The notes beneath the pieces were generated by a model. It was not told the DNA's origin, did no database searches, and saw only the letters and a list, made by a program, of their open reading frames with translations. A stretch of DNA of 64,000 bases from Chitinophagaceae bacterium (GTDB taxonomy: Bacteria > Bacteroidota > Bacteroidia > Chitinophagales > Chitinophagaceae), in the NCBI GenBank assembly GCA_016721725.1, contig JADKHN010000006.1, positions 310,001 to 374,000 of the forward strand, written 5' to 3'. Both the position numbers and the translations under genes were made by a program. Position 1 is the stretch's first letter, and each line of letters opens with the position of its first letter. This document shows positions 7,695 through 15,950 of the stretch, piece after piece.

Positions 7695-9821
7695 ATGGAA
7701 TCTTTTGATACCAGCCACGTAAAAAATATCGCGCTGCTCGGCCATGCCGGCAGCGGTAAAACAACGCTCGCTGAAGCGATGATCTTCCAGGCCGGACTGA
7801 TCGACCGGATGGGCACGGTCCAGGAAGGGACCACCATGAGCGATTATACCGAATTGGAACAAGAAAGGGGCAATTCCATCTTCAGCAGCCTCCTCCACAC
7901 CAAGTGGGAAGGCTATAAGATCAACATCATCGACACCCCCGGGTACGATGATTTCGTAGGTGAAGTGATCAGCGCCCTGCGGGTAGCCGATACCGGTGTA
8001 CTCGTCCTCAATGGCGCTGTGGGCGTGGAAGTGGGCGCCGACCTGATCTGGGATTATACCGAACAGTTCAAGACCCCCATGATCCTGGTGATCAACCAGC
8101 TGGATCACGAGACCGCGGATTATGACAAGGCCTTCCGGGAGGCCAAGAGCCATTTTGGCAACAACGTGGTGGCGATCCAGTACCCGGTCAACCCCGGCCC
8201 CGGTTTCAACGAGATCATCGACACCCTGCACATGGTGATGTATCGATTCAGCGGGGGCAAGACAGAGGAACTGCCCATCCCCGACAGTGAGAAAGAACGC
8301 GCCGACGCCTTGCACAAGGAATTGATCGAGGTGGTCGCCAGCAATGATGAGGAGCTGATGGAAAAATATTTCGAACTGGGCGAACTCAGCGAGGAGGACC
8401 TCAAGCACGGCATCAAGAAAGCCATGATCCACCACGAACTCTTTCCCCTGTTCTGCGCTTCGGCCAAGAATAATATCGGCAGCAGCCGGCTCATGGGATT
8501 CATCGATGTGGTTTGTCCCAGTGCCAATGAGATGCCGCCGCAAAAGACCCTCTCTGGCGACGAACTGACCTGCGACGCGAAAGGCCCTGCCTGCATCTTT
8601 GTGTTCAAAGTGATCGCAGAGCCTCATGTGGGTGAACTCAGCCTGTTCAAAGTGTACAGCGGCACCATCAGGGCCGGAATGGAACTCGTGAATGAGAATA
8701 CCGGTTCGGTGGAGAAACTGAACCAGTTATTACTCATTGAAGGACATAACCGCATCACGGTACCCGAACTGGTGGCCGGTGATATCGGCGCCACGCTGAA
8801 ACTCAAGAACACGCATGTGAACAATACCCTGCATGAGAAGGGAAAGAACCTCGAACTGCCCAAGATCCAGTTCCCGAGTTCCAATATGACCGTTTATATT
8901 GAAACGGTGAAGAAGGGAGAAGAGGAAAAACTTTCCCAGGCGCTGCACAGCATTCAACAGGAGGACGATACGGTCAAGGTGGAAGTATCCCCTGAACTGA
9001 AACAGACCCTCATCCATTGCCAGGGAGAACTGCACCTGGCCATCATCAAGTGGAAGATCGAACACCAGTATAAGCTCGAAGTGGTCTTTGGACAGCCCAG
9101 GATCCCCTATCGCGAGACCATCCGCAAGATGGCCGAAGCCAATTACCGTCACAAGAAACAAAGCGGCGGCAGCGGCCAGTTCGGAGAAGTGTATATGCGC
9201 ATCGAACCCTGGTACGAAGGCATGCCCGACCCGCAGGGACTAAACGTACGCGGGCGTGAAGAGCACCAGCTCGACTGGGGCGGCAAACTCGTTTTCTTCA
9301 ACTGCATCGTCGGTGGCGCCATTGAAGCCCGCTTCCTGCCCTCCATCCTCAAAGGGGTGATGGAGAAGATGCATAACGGTCCGCTCACAGGATCTTATGT
9401 ACGGGATGTGCGGGTATGCGTGTACGATGGTAAGATGCACGCCGTGGATTCCAACGACATCTCCTTCAAGATCGCCGGACTGCAGGCATTCCGCCAGGCT
9501 TTCAGCATGGCCGATCCGCAGTTGCTCGAACCGGTGAACCTGCTGGAAGTGACCTGCCTCGACGACCAGACCGGCGCCGTCATCAACGACCTGCAGACCC
9601 GCAGGGGTATCGTGGAAGGCATCAAGACCGAAGGCCATTTCCAGAAAGTATCGGCCTATGTGCCCCTGGCCGAAATGCACGGATATTCATCCGCATTACG
9701 TTCCTTCACCAAGGGAAGGGCCAAGTTCTCGATGAAGTTCCATGAATACGTACCGGTGCCTTTCGAATTGCAGAAGACCCTGATCGAAAATTATAAGAAA
9801 CAGAATAAGGAAGAGGAATAG
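7695..9821 (+). CDS. Elongation factor G-like translational GTPase (paralogue)
   Basis: This 708-residue protein has all EF-G domains in order: G domain (about 1-280), beta-barrel domain II, domain III, domain IV (around YRHKKQSGGSGQFGEVYMRI) and domain V (residues about 610-690). The P loop is GHAGSGKTT (16-24), switch I carries EQERGNSIFSS and switch II is DTPGYDDF (80-87). The G4 motif is NQLD (134-137) rather than NKxD. It lacks neighbouring rpsL, rpsG or tuf, so it is not the main str-operon fusA but one of the second EF-G-like proteins common in bacteria. These can act in ribosome recycling or have unknown roles. The start at 7695 fits the usual N-terminus. A strong terminator follows. 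Confidence 0.9.
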   Translation: MESFDTSHVKNIALLGHAGSGKTTLAEAMIFQAGLIDRMGTVQEGTTMSDYTELEQERGNSIFSSLLHTKWEGYKINIIDTPGYDDFVGEVISALRVADTGVLVLNGAVGVEVGADLIWDYTEQFKTPMILVINQLDHETADYDKAFREAKSHFGNNVVAIQYPVNPGPGFNEIIDTLHMVMYRFSGGKTEELPIPDSEKERADALHKELIEVVASNDEELMEKYFELGELSEEDLKHGIKKAMIHHELFPLFCASAKNNIGSSRLMGFIDVVCPSANEMPPQKTLSGDELTCDAKGPACIFVFKVIAEPHVGELSLFKVYSGTIRAGMELVNENTGSVEKLNQLLLIEGHNRITVPELVAGDIGATLKLKNTHVNNTLHEKGKNLELPKIQFPSSNMTVYIETVKKGEEEKLSQALHSIQQEDDTVKVEVSPELKQTLIHCQGELHLAIIKWKIEHQYKLEVVFGQPRIPYRETIRKMAEANYRHKKQSGGSGQFGEVYMRIEPWYEGMPDPQGLNVRGREEHQLDWGGKLVFFNCIVGGAIEARFLPSILKGVMEKMHNGPLTGSYVRDVRVCVYDGKMHAVDSNDISFKIAGLQAFRQAFSMADPQLLEPVNLLEVTCLDDQTGAVINDLQTRRGIVEGIKTEGHFQKVSAYVPLAEMHGYSSALRSFTKGRAKFSMKFHEYVPVPFELQKTLIENYKKQNKEEE

Positions 9822-9842
9822 AAGGATCCTGCTAAAAGATAG

Positions 9843-9872
9843 AAGCCCGGCATTGGTTGCCGGGCTTTTTTT
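9843..9872 (+). terminator. Rho-independent terminator
   Basis: The stem AAGCCCGGCA pairs with TGCCGGGCTT and is followed by TTTTT. It closes the EF-G-like gene and lies between convergent genes, so it may also serve the minus strand. Confidence 0.9.
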
Positions 9873-9907
9873 CGACCAGCAATGATGACAAGGACCGGAA
9901 TGAACTA

Positions 9908-10618
9908 TCATTCCATCCGGTGTTTCAGCCAGTAGGCGCTGATATCCGCGTAGCAATAATTGTTTGATGTGATGACCTTGCCCGTATGAAAGAATTTACG
10001 GTTGAGCCGGTCCCGGATCTGGTCTCCGCTCAGGTGATACCCGGCATTATAACAGGTGGCCAGGAACCTGAGCCGGTATTCATCCGGTTGACCGGCCAAT
10101 GAGGCGGTGAATCTTAACTGGCAGATCCGGTAAAACGCGGCCAGGTACCTCATCTGCCCATCCACACCGGTCAGGCGTTCTACCCTGTCACGGCGGTTCG
10201 CCTCATTGTCTTCAGTTGGGCTAAGGCGATCGAAGCCCAGCAGGGTCAATTCAGCGACACCCAGGTATTTCAGGGCGTCTTTTTCCACGCGCTCCGCGAA
10301 AGAAGGCTTCATCTGGAAATAACCCACGGAAAAATCGGCGTAGTCTTTTCCCCGGCTGACGTATAGGAATTTGAGCGACTGGATCTCAATGACATCATAG
10401 ACGGCATTATAGCGTACCAGTTCCGGGAATACGATCGATTCCAGTTCCGCCGTTGGGATATTCAGCGGAACGGCCAATTGCTCAAATGCGGCGGCATGTC
10501 CTTTGACCCAGTGCTTCGCCCAGGCATAATCGGAACCGAATATCAAGGGGTAATCGGGGTTGCAGGGCCTGTTGAATGACAATAAGAGGAAAGACAAAAG
10601 AATAATAAAGGTTCGCAT
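9908..10618 (-). CDS. Secreted lytic-transglycosylase/lysozyme-like protein
   Basis: This 236-residue protein has a short Sec signal (MRTFIILLSFLLLSFNRP). The remainder is helical and resembles the lysozyme-like transglycosylase fold. Its features are FPELVRYNAVYDVIE with a candidate catalytic Glu in PELVRY, a YFQMKPSFAERVE segment matching the (G)xxQ(I/M)xPxxA pattern of SLT domains, and ATCYNAGY, which matches the family's AYNAG motif. The family cleaves peptidoglycan glycan strands. The first motif differs from the usual ESxF box, so activity is an inference. The next upstream minus-strand gene ends 17 bp before this start, so the two could be co-transcribed. Confidence 0.6.
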   Translation of the reverse strand: MRTFIILLSFLLLSFNRPCNPDYPLIFGSDYAWAKHWVKGHAAAFEQLAVPLNIPTAELESIVFPELVRYNAVYDVIEIQSLKFLYVSRGKDYADFSVGYFQMKPSFAERVEKDALKYLGVAELTLLGFDRLSPTEDNEANRRDRVERLTGVDGQMRYLAAFYRICQLRFTASLAGQPDEYRLRFLATCYNAGYHLSGDQIRDRLNRKFFHTGKVITSNNYCYADISAYWLKHRME

Positions 10619-10634
10619 AAAAAGACCTTTATCG

Positions 10635-11987
10635 TTAAAAACTCATTTTACCGCGATAAACCTCATTGCCGCAGAGCCGGAACCAGCTGATGACAGACCT
10701 TCCATTGATCGTATTCACAGCCGGGCGTATGGCGCCCAGTTCCTTTTTAGAGCCATTGGGGTAATTGAGACTGCCGTCGCTGCTGTAATAGCAGATCTTG
10801 TCCGGACTGTCGCCCATCAGGATATTGCCCGCCCTTAAGGCATCCGGATCATTTCTGTTGAGCGGGAACTGCCCCTGCTTCTTCCCGTCCACCAGGATAT
10901 CCCCCGTTTTGGGATTGACATAAACGATTGAACCTCCGGCAGTCACTTTAAAATCATCGACACTTGAATTCGCAGCGACCTTCAATTCGGTGAGGCCGCC
11001 ATCGGCTTTTAAAAAGCGATAGGTATACTGGATGTTCTCGTAATCCTTCATATCCTGTTCCATTTCGGCGGCTGTCTTCTGTTTCATTTCCGTATACAGC
11101 GCCTTATTTCCGGCGGCATAAGCGATCAGTTTGCCGCTACCGTTAAAGCCCTTTTGCTGCAGGGCCGTTTTCTTATCATTGACCTGGAAGACCAGGCCGG
11201 CTTTCAGGTCATAACCCAGGATGAAAACATTTTTTTCGTCCGGGGAGACCAGCAGTTGTGGCGGGGTACTGAATTTTCCATATTCTTTCCGGTTCACCAC
11301 CACCCGGTAACCCGAAACATAGGCACCGGAAACCCCTTGTTGTCCCGGGATCTCATAGGTCTTATTGGCCAGGTTCTGGTTATACTCATTGGCCATGCCG
11401 GGCATGTTCTTCATCATTTCGTCGAATTGCTTCTTCTCTTCCGGGCTCAGCTTCTTATACTCATCCGTCTGTTTGGCCAGTTCCATCCCCTGTTGTGCCC
11501 TTTGCACGTCAATACTCTTGGTGGTGACTTTTTGAGCCTGGGTTGCCGGTACGGATACCCGGGTAGAATCGGCGATGATATACCGGTTTTGATTCGCTGA
11601 GGCAACAGCGGCTGAATGACAGGGAAGGTATTCGTTCTTCATTTCCCGGTAGCGGCCGGTCTCTTTGCCATTGACAATGACCACATATTCCGTGACATTG
11701 CCGTTTCTTTCCGAGAGTACGATACTGTATCCCTGGCCATCGGAACCCAGGCCCAGGCAGCTCTCATCATACAGGATGCTGATCCTCCCGGAGGAAGCAT
11801 ATACTTTGTCGTAGATCCCGGTGATGGTATCAGACTTGCACCACAAGTCCTTTTGACTGACGGGCGCATTCGATTCATTGGTTTTCTTATCTCCGCCGCT
11901 GACCTTGTTCTTTATCTTATTGAGGATCTGAGCGGGTGCCAGGAAGGAGGTGGCAATAAACGTGAGGAGCAGGATCATTGATTTCAT
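10635..11987 (-). CDS. Secreted protein of unknown function
   Basis: The product has 450 residues. I use the ATG at 11987, which gives a clear Sec signal (MILLLTFIATSFLAPAQ); the longer frame from 12041 adds 18 residues. The mature part has a helical linker near residues 155-205 (KLSPEEKKQFDEMMKNMPGM), then a run of short beta strands with paired YxVVxxRKxYG and FxxxxGxxxYVNPKTGDILVDGKKQG segments that suggest a beta-propeller or WG-repeat-like architecture. No catalytic motif is visible. It is followed by the transglycosylase-like gene on the same strand. Confidence 0.55.
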   Translation of the reverse strand: MKSMILLLTFIATSFLAPAQILNKIKNKVSGGDKKTNESNAPVSQKDLWCKSDTITGIYDKVYASSGRISILYDESCLGLGSDGQGYSIVLSERNGNVTEYVVIVNGKETGRYREMKNEYLPCHSAAVASANQNRYIIADSTRVSVPATQAQKVTTKSIDVQRAQQGMELAKQTDEYKKLSPEEKKQFDEMMKNMPGMANEYNQNLANKTYEIPGQQGVSGAYVSGYRVVVNRKEYGKFSTPPQLLVSPDEKNVFILGYDLKAGLVFQVNDKKTALQQKGFNGSGKLIAYAAGNKALYTEMKQKTAAEMEQDMKDYENIQYTYRFLKADGGLTELKVAANSSVDDFKVTAGGSIVYVNPKTGDILVDGKKQGQFPLNRNDPDALRAGNILMGDSPDKICYYSSDGSLNYPNGSKKELGAIRPAVNTINGRSVISWFRLCGNEVYRGKMSF

Positions 11988-12276
11988 AACAGGCGGTTTT
12001 ATCGTTACGGAAAGAGCGGTCAGGGATTCGTTCAAAGTCATGGTTAAGTTACGCCATTCCGGCCGTTCTTAAAAGCGTTATTTTCCGTATATGCAGGCGC
12101 CTGAACCGGTTGCAAAAGCTTGTCCGCAGCCGGTTTTGAAATGGTTCACGGGTATGCCGGCAAAAAACGTTACCTTTAACGGGATCTGCCGAAAATAGTT
12201 ACCCCCTTTTCTCCAGACCGTTTCAGGAACCCGGGCAGTAAACCGGGCTCATTAACTCATCAAACAACAAAGCACT

Positions 12277-12720
12277 ATGGCGGAAACATGGAACAAAAAG
12301 GAAAGAGAAAAGAAAAAGAAACAACAGAAAAAAGAGAAAGCAGAAAAGAAACAGGAACGCAAGGATAATGAAAAGCCCAAGAGCATGGACGACATGCTGG
12401 CTTATGTGGATGAGAACGGGAACCTCTCCGCCACCCCGCCCGATCCCCGCAAAATGAAAAAGATCAGGGCCGAAGACATCGAGATCGGCGTACCCAAGCA
12501 AGAGGCCGTCGATCCGGCCGACCTCATCCGCACCGGCACGGTCACCTTCTTCAACGAATCAAAAGGCTATGGTTTCATCAAGGACCTGGTAACCCAGGAA
12601 AGTGTATTCGTGCACGTGAACGGATTACGTGAAGCCGTCAGGGAGAACAGTAAAGTGATCTTTGAAGTGGAAATGGGTCCTAAGGGTGCCAACGCCGTCA
12701 ATGTGAAATTGGCGCCCTGA
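12277..12720 (+). CDS. Cold-shock-domain nucleic-acid-binding protein
   Basis: This is a 147-residue protein. The first 40 residues are extremely Lys/Glu-rich and helical; residues about 84-147 form a cold shock domain with GTVTFFNESKGYGFIKD, where KGYGFI is RNP1, and VFVHV is RNP2. Single CSD proteins bind single-stranded RNA or DNA and act as RNA chaperones. The charged N-terminal extension is common in Bacteroidota CSD proteins. It stands alone, with a 235-bp upstream region and a terminator 75 bp after the stop. Confidence 0.9.
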   Translation: MAETWNKKEREKKKKQQKKEKAEKKQERKDNEKPKSMDDMLAYVDENGNLSATPPDPRKMKKIRAEDIEIGVPKQEAVDPADLIRTGTVTFFNESKGYGFIKDLVTQESVFVHVNGLREAVRENSKVIFEVEMGPKGANAVNVKLAP

Positions 12721-12794
12721 TGTGAGGTGATGATGAATACAGACCAACTCTCAGACGCTCCTGAAAACAATTTAATCCATTAATGACAATATTG

Positions 12795-12827
12795 GCCTCC
12801 GATCAGCAATGACCGGAGGCTTTTTTT
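12795..12827 (+). terminator. Rho-independent terminator
   Basis: The arms GCCTCCG and CGGAGGC flank an 11-12 base loop and are followed by seven T residues. It closes the cold-shock-domain gene. Confidence 0.85.
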
Positions 12828-13011
12828 ACTGATCCGCTGCCGGCAAACCATCAGTTAGCCTAATGTTTTTAAAAAATGGCAGCTTTTCACTCCGCATTTC
12901 ACCCGTTAGGGTGATTCACTGCTGCAACATGATCCCTATTTTTAACGGGGTAACATCATCCGTTAAACCTTGAACCTGAAACAAGGTCTTATCACCCATA
13001 AAACCGACAAC

Positions 13012-13923
13012 ATGAAATTTAAACCCCTTATCACTGCTTTTGCCGGATTGCTGCTGACCGCATTCTCCGTAAAAGCCCAAACCGATTCCACCGGGATGCC
13101 CGGCGATAACTTCAGCCTTCAAGGCGCCCTGGAAATGTTCAGACAGTCTTCCTCACCGGAGGATTTTGAGAAAATGATCAATTCGCAGGACAAGAATGTC
13201 AACAACCTCGACCTCAATGGCGACGGGGAGACCGATTACATCAAAGTGATCGACAAATCCGAAGGGAATGTGCATGCTTTCGTATTACAGGTTGCCGTTT
13301 CCGAAACGGAGAGCCAGGACATCGCCGTCATTGAACTGGAGAAGACCGGTGACACCACCGCCATCCTGCAGATCATCGGGGATGAGGATATCTATGGCGA
13401 GCAGGTGATCGTGGAAGCGTCCGACGAAGGAGATGAGATCTCCGACGACAACGGGAACGACCCGGTTCCGGGTAACGGTCCGGCCGGTTTCTTTGAGAAC
13501 TACCGTATCGTCATCAATGTATTTTACTGGCCTTCGGTTCGGTTCGTTTACCGTCCGGCCTATGTGCCCTGGGTATCCCCCTGGAGGTGGCGTCATTACC
13601 CCGGTTGGTGGAGGCCCTGGCGTCCCCTGGCCTGGCACGTATTCCATCCGCGCCGGTTGCATTATCATCGTCATTGCGCCGTGGTACGTACCCATCGCGT
13701 AGTGGTGGCACACCGGGTCTATGCTCCTCACCGGGTGGCTTCTGTGACCGTCAGGACAAGGACCACCGTGGTACGCAACAACTACCGTGTTACCCGCGTC
13801 AACCGGCGCACGATCAATGTGAACCGGGGCAATAACATGAATAACCAGCGCCGCGGGAACAATGGAAACGGAAATGGCGACGGGAACAATGGACGCGGAA
13901 AGGGTAAGGGTAAAAGAGGATAA
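13012..13923 (+). CDS. Secreted protein with acidic Ca-binding-like segment and basic Trp/Arg/His-rich tail
   Basis: This 303-residue protein starts at the ATG at 13012, giving a Sec signal (MKFKPLITAFAGLLLTAFSV, cleavage after KAQ). Residues about 60-145 are acidic and contain DLNGDGETDYIKVID, a dockerin or EF-hand-like DxNxDGxxD loop, followed by regular beta strands. Residues about 165-240 are aromatic and basic (WVSPWRWRHYPGWWRPWRPL, then a His/Arg-rich block). The last 60 residues are Asn/Gly/Arg/Lys low complexity ending GRGKGKGKRG. This acidic-then-basic layout is known from uncharacterised Bacteroidota envelope proteins. Function is unknown; calcium binding is inferred from the loop only. 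Confidence 0.65.
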   Translation: MKFKPLITAFAGLLLTAFSVKAQTDSTGMPGDNFSLQGALEMFRQSSSPEDFEKMINSQDKNVNNLDLNGDGETDYIKVIDKSEGNVHAFVLQVAVSETESQDIAVIELEKTGDTTAILQIIGDEDIYGEQVIVEASDEGDEISDDNGNDPVPGNGPAGFFENYRIVINVFYWPSVRFVYRPAYVPWVSPWRWRHYPGWWRPWRPLAWHVFHPRRLHYHRHCAVVRTHRVVVAHRVYAPHRVASVTVRTRTTVVRNNYRVTRVNRRTINVNRGNNMNNQRRGNNGNGNGDGNNGRGKGKGKRG

Positions 13924-13944
13924 ATCAGATGACTGAAATAAACA

Positions 13945-13976
13945 GGGCTGCCGGAAAAATTCCGGCAGCCTTTTTT
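13945..13976 (+). terminator. Rho-independent terminator
   Basis: A perfect stem GGCTGCCGGAA / TTCCGGCAGCC is followed by six T residues, 20 bp after the preceding stop codon. Confidence 0.92.
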
Positions 13977-14073
13977 ATTGATAACTTTCGATAATCATCT
14001 CCTCCTGCCTGTCCCGCAGCACTGCGGAAGCCTGCCGTATGGTAAGGGATGTAATGTCTCCGGTTCAGCAGGT

Positions 14074-14167
14074 CTTCGACAAGCTCAGACTGACAAGACT
14101 TCGACAAGCTCAGACTGACAAGACTTCGACAAACTCAGACTGACATTACTTCGACAAGCTCAGACTA
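14074..14167. repeat. Four tandem 25-bp repeats with a CTTCGACAAGCTCAG core
   Basis: Units begin at 14074, 14099, 14124 and 14149, exactly 25 bp apart, each carrying CTTCGACAAGCTCAGACTGA or a one-base variant. The core recurs in the 33-kb repeat block, partly as its reverse complement, and near 45280. To the right, up to about 14240, lies a degenerate GC-rich palindromic stretch (CCTGCCTGCCCCGTAGCATT). Together these fill the 360-bp gap before the next gene. Confidence 0.9.
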
Positions 14168-14297
14168 AAAAAATCTCCCTGTCATCCTGCCTGCCCCGTA
14201 GCATTGCGGGGAGCATAGCGAAGGAGTCGAAAGGCACTACCCAGCTTTTTATTCCAGCAGGATCCCTATAAAATCGTTTTCTTTGCAGCCTATGGAG

Positions 14298-15122
14298 ATG
14301 CAGATCTGTTCCATCAATTCGGGAAGCAATGGCAATTGTTATTATGTGGGAAACGACCGGGATGCCGTGCTGATCGACGCAGGTATCTCCTGCCGGGAGA
14401 CGGAGAAGCGGATGAAGAAAAAAGGGCTCGACATGAGCCGGGTGAAAGCCATCTTCATCTCTCATGAACACGGCGACCATATCAAAGGATTGACCACCCT
14501 GGCCAACCGCTATTACCTGCCCGTCTATATCACGCCGAAGACCGCAAACAACGGCGCCCGGCTGATCCGGCACCTCTCCCATTCCTTCACCCAGGATGAA
14601 CCGGTCAGGATCGGCAGCCTCAGCGTCACCCCTTTCGTCAAGCAACACGATGCCATTGATCCGCACAGTTTCATCATCAGTTCCGGAGACATTACGATCG
14701 GCGTATTCACTGATATCGGTACGGTCTGTGATAAACTGGTCCATTATTTCAAGCAATGCCATGCGGCTTTCCTGGAAACCAATTATGATGAGGAGATGCT
14801 GGAGAACGGTCCCTATCCCGTTCACCTGAAGAACCGCATCCGGGGCGACCAGGGGCATTTGTCCAATAAGCAGGCGCTGGATCTTTTTATTCAGCACCGT
14901 CCGCCGTTCATGAGCCACCTGATCTTATCCCATTTATCCAAAGAGAATAATGAACCTCAGCGGGCGGCCGACTTATTTGTACCGCACGCCAGGGACGTGG
15001 ATATCATTGTTGCTTCAAGATATGAAGCCACAGAAACCATTTCAATAAAAGCCGGGAATCATACAGGAAACGAGCAGCCTGCATTAAAAAGTAAAGCACT
15101 GCAACTGGGCCTGTTCAATTAA
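14298..15122 (+). CDS. Metallo-beta-lactamase-fold hydrolase, YycJ/WalJ-like
   Basis: This 274-residue protein (from the ATG at 14298; ATG 14292 and TTG 14283 are in-frame alternatives) is full length for the YycJ-type MBL family. It opens with MQICSINSGSNGNCYYVG, the characteristic first strands. The metal motif HEHGDH is at residues 56-61 (H56, H58, D60, H61), with a further D in FTDIGT and His residues in the GHLSN and SHLSKENN segments. The enzymes are cytoplasmic and probably nuclease- or phosphodiesterase-like; YycJ is linked to the WalRK cell-wall regulon in Firmicutes, but no such neighbours exist here. Confidence 0.85.
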   Translation: MQICSINSGSNGNCYYVGNDRDAVLIDAGISCRETEKRMKKKGLDMSRVKAIFISHEHGDHIKGLTTLANRYYLPVYITPKTANNGARLIRHLSHSFTQDEPVRIGSLSVTPFVKQHDAIDPHSFIISSGDITIGVFTDIGTVCDKLVHYFKQCHAAFLETNYDEEMLENGPYPVHLKNRIRGDQGHLSNKQALDLFIQHRPPFMSHLILSHLSKENNEPQRAADLFVPHARDVDIIVASRYEATETISIKAGNHTGNEQPALKSKALQLGLFN

Positions 15123-15135
15123 TTTAAGTACCCCC

Positions 15136-15879
15136 TTATTTGATCACATGCGGCGCACCACCCTCCATCCAGGTGGCGAATATCTCCGAGATCTTCCAGG
15201 TGTTTCCGGCGTATTTTCCGGGGCGGACCATGACATAATTCAGGAACAGTTCCAGGTCTGAACGATTTGTGGTCAGCATGGCCGCCAACACCTTTTTCCC
15301 TTTATACAAGCCCTCGGTGATATCCTTGTCGACACCCGGATTGTGGTCTATCATGGCTTTACCGGTATACCGGATGTCGGCCACCATTTTATCCAGCAGA
15401 TTCTGTTCCTGCTCCCTGGTGAGATCAAAAAGATCCGTAAAAGACAGGAATGGTTTTTCATCGATATCCGTCAGCCCGATATCATGCCGCAGGACATTCA
15501 GCAAGAGTCCGTCGTACACGAGTGGTATCCTCACCCTGGTGTAGAGCAGGTCGCCTTCGGTTGCACGCTGGCCTGGATAGAACTTGAACGTGAAATAATG
15601 ATACTCGCCTTTGATGAGTGCGCATTTTCCCGTACCGATCAGGGCCGTATCAAAAGCCTGTTTCGAGACATAATGATGACGCAGGATCGCCACTTGTTTC
15701 ATGTTGATACTGAATGGCCAGGTGTCAGGCTTCACCACCTGGAGGATACTCATGGAATCGTTGATGGCCTGTGCGTACCCGGTGATCTTAAACACCATGA
15801 TCTTATCGGCAGAGTCCTTTTGGGCCCGGAGTCCTGAAAAACAAGTCAGGGCGATACATAATACGAATAGAGGGCGCAT
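15136..15879 (-). CDS. Secreted protein of unknown function
   Basis: This is a 247-residue protein with a Sec signal (MRPLFVLCIALTCFSGLRAQ). The mature sequence is of mixed alpha/beta content (IMVFKITGYAQAINDSMSIL near the start; a repeated pattern of strands up to RIPLVYDGLLLNVL; a helical part with LTREQEQNLLDKMVADI). No recognisable motif, metal site or repeat is visible. It ends 14 bp from the convergent metallo-hydrolase gene and sits downstream of ppdK on the same strand with a 71-bp gap, so co-transcription is possible but not supported by function. Confidence 0.5.
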   Translation of the reverse strand: MRPLFVLCIALTCFSGLRAQKDSADKIMVFKITGYAQAINDSMSILQVVKPDTWPFSINMKQVAILRHHYVSKQAFDTALIGTGKCALIKGEYHYFTFKFYPGQRATEGDLLYTRVRIPLVYDGLLLNVLRHDIGLTDIDEKPFLSFTDLFDLTREQEQNLLDKMVADIRYTGKAMIDHNPGVDKDITEGLYKGKKVLAAMLTTNRSDLELFLNYVMVRPGKYAGNTWKISEIFATWMEGGAPHVIK

Positions 15880-15950
15880 GATAATTTTTTATAAAAATAT
15901 CATTTCGCCCGAATTCGCGTACCCGTACCGGTGGGTATTTTTTACAAGGT

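Noticed and set aside
7278..8627. Minus-strand frame of 449 codons overlapping the EF-G-like gene
   Set aside because: The plus-strand EF-G paralogue has all its motifs; this frame has none and is an antisense artefact.
13925..14107. A 60-codon minus-strand frame with CQSELVEDL
   Set aside because: It is the translation of the tandem 25-bp repeat, which also gives SELVED-like words elsewhere.
14074..14167. CRISPR-like appearance of the 25-bp tandem repeats
   Set aside because: The repeats are directly adjacent without spacers, and no cas gene is present.
15918..15949. Hairpin TACCCGTACCGGTGGGTA with T run next to ppdK
   Set aside because: The T run faces the plus strand, where no gene ends; on the minus strand no T run follows, so it is not the ppdK terminator.
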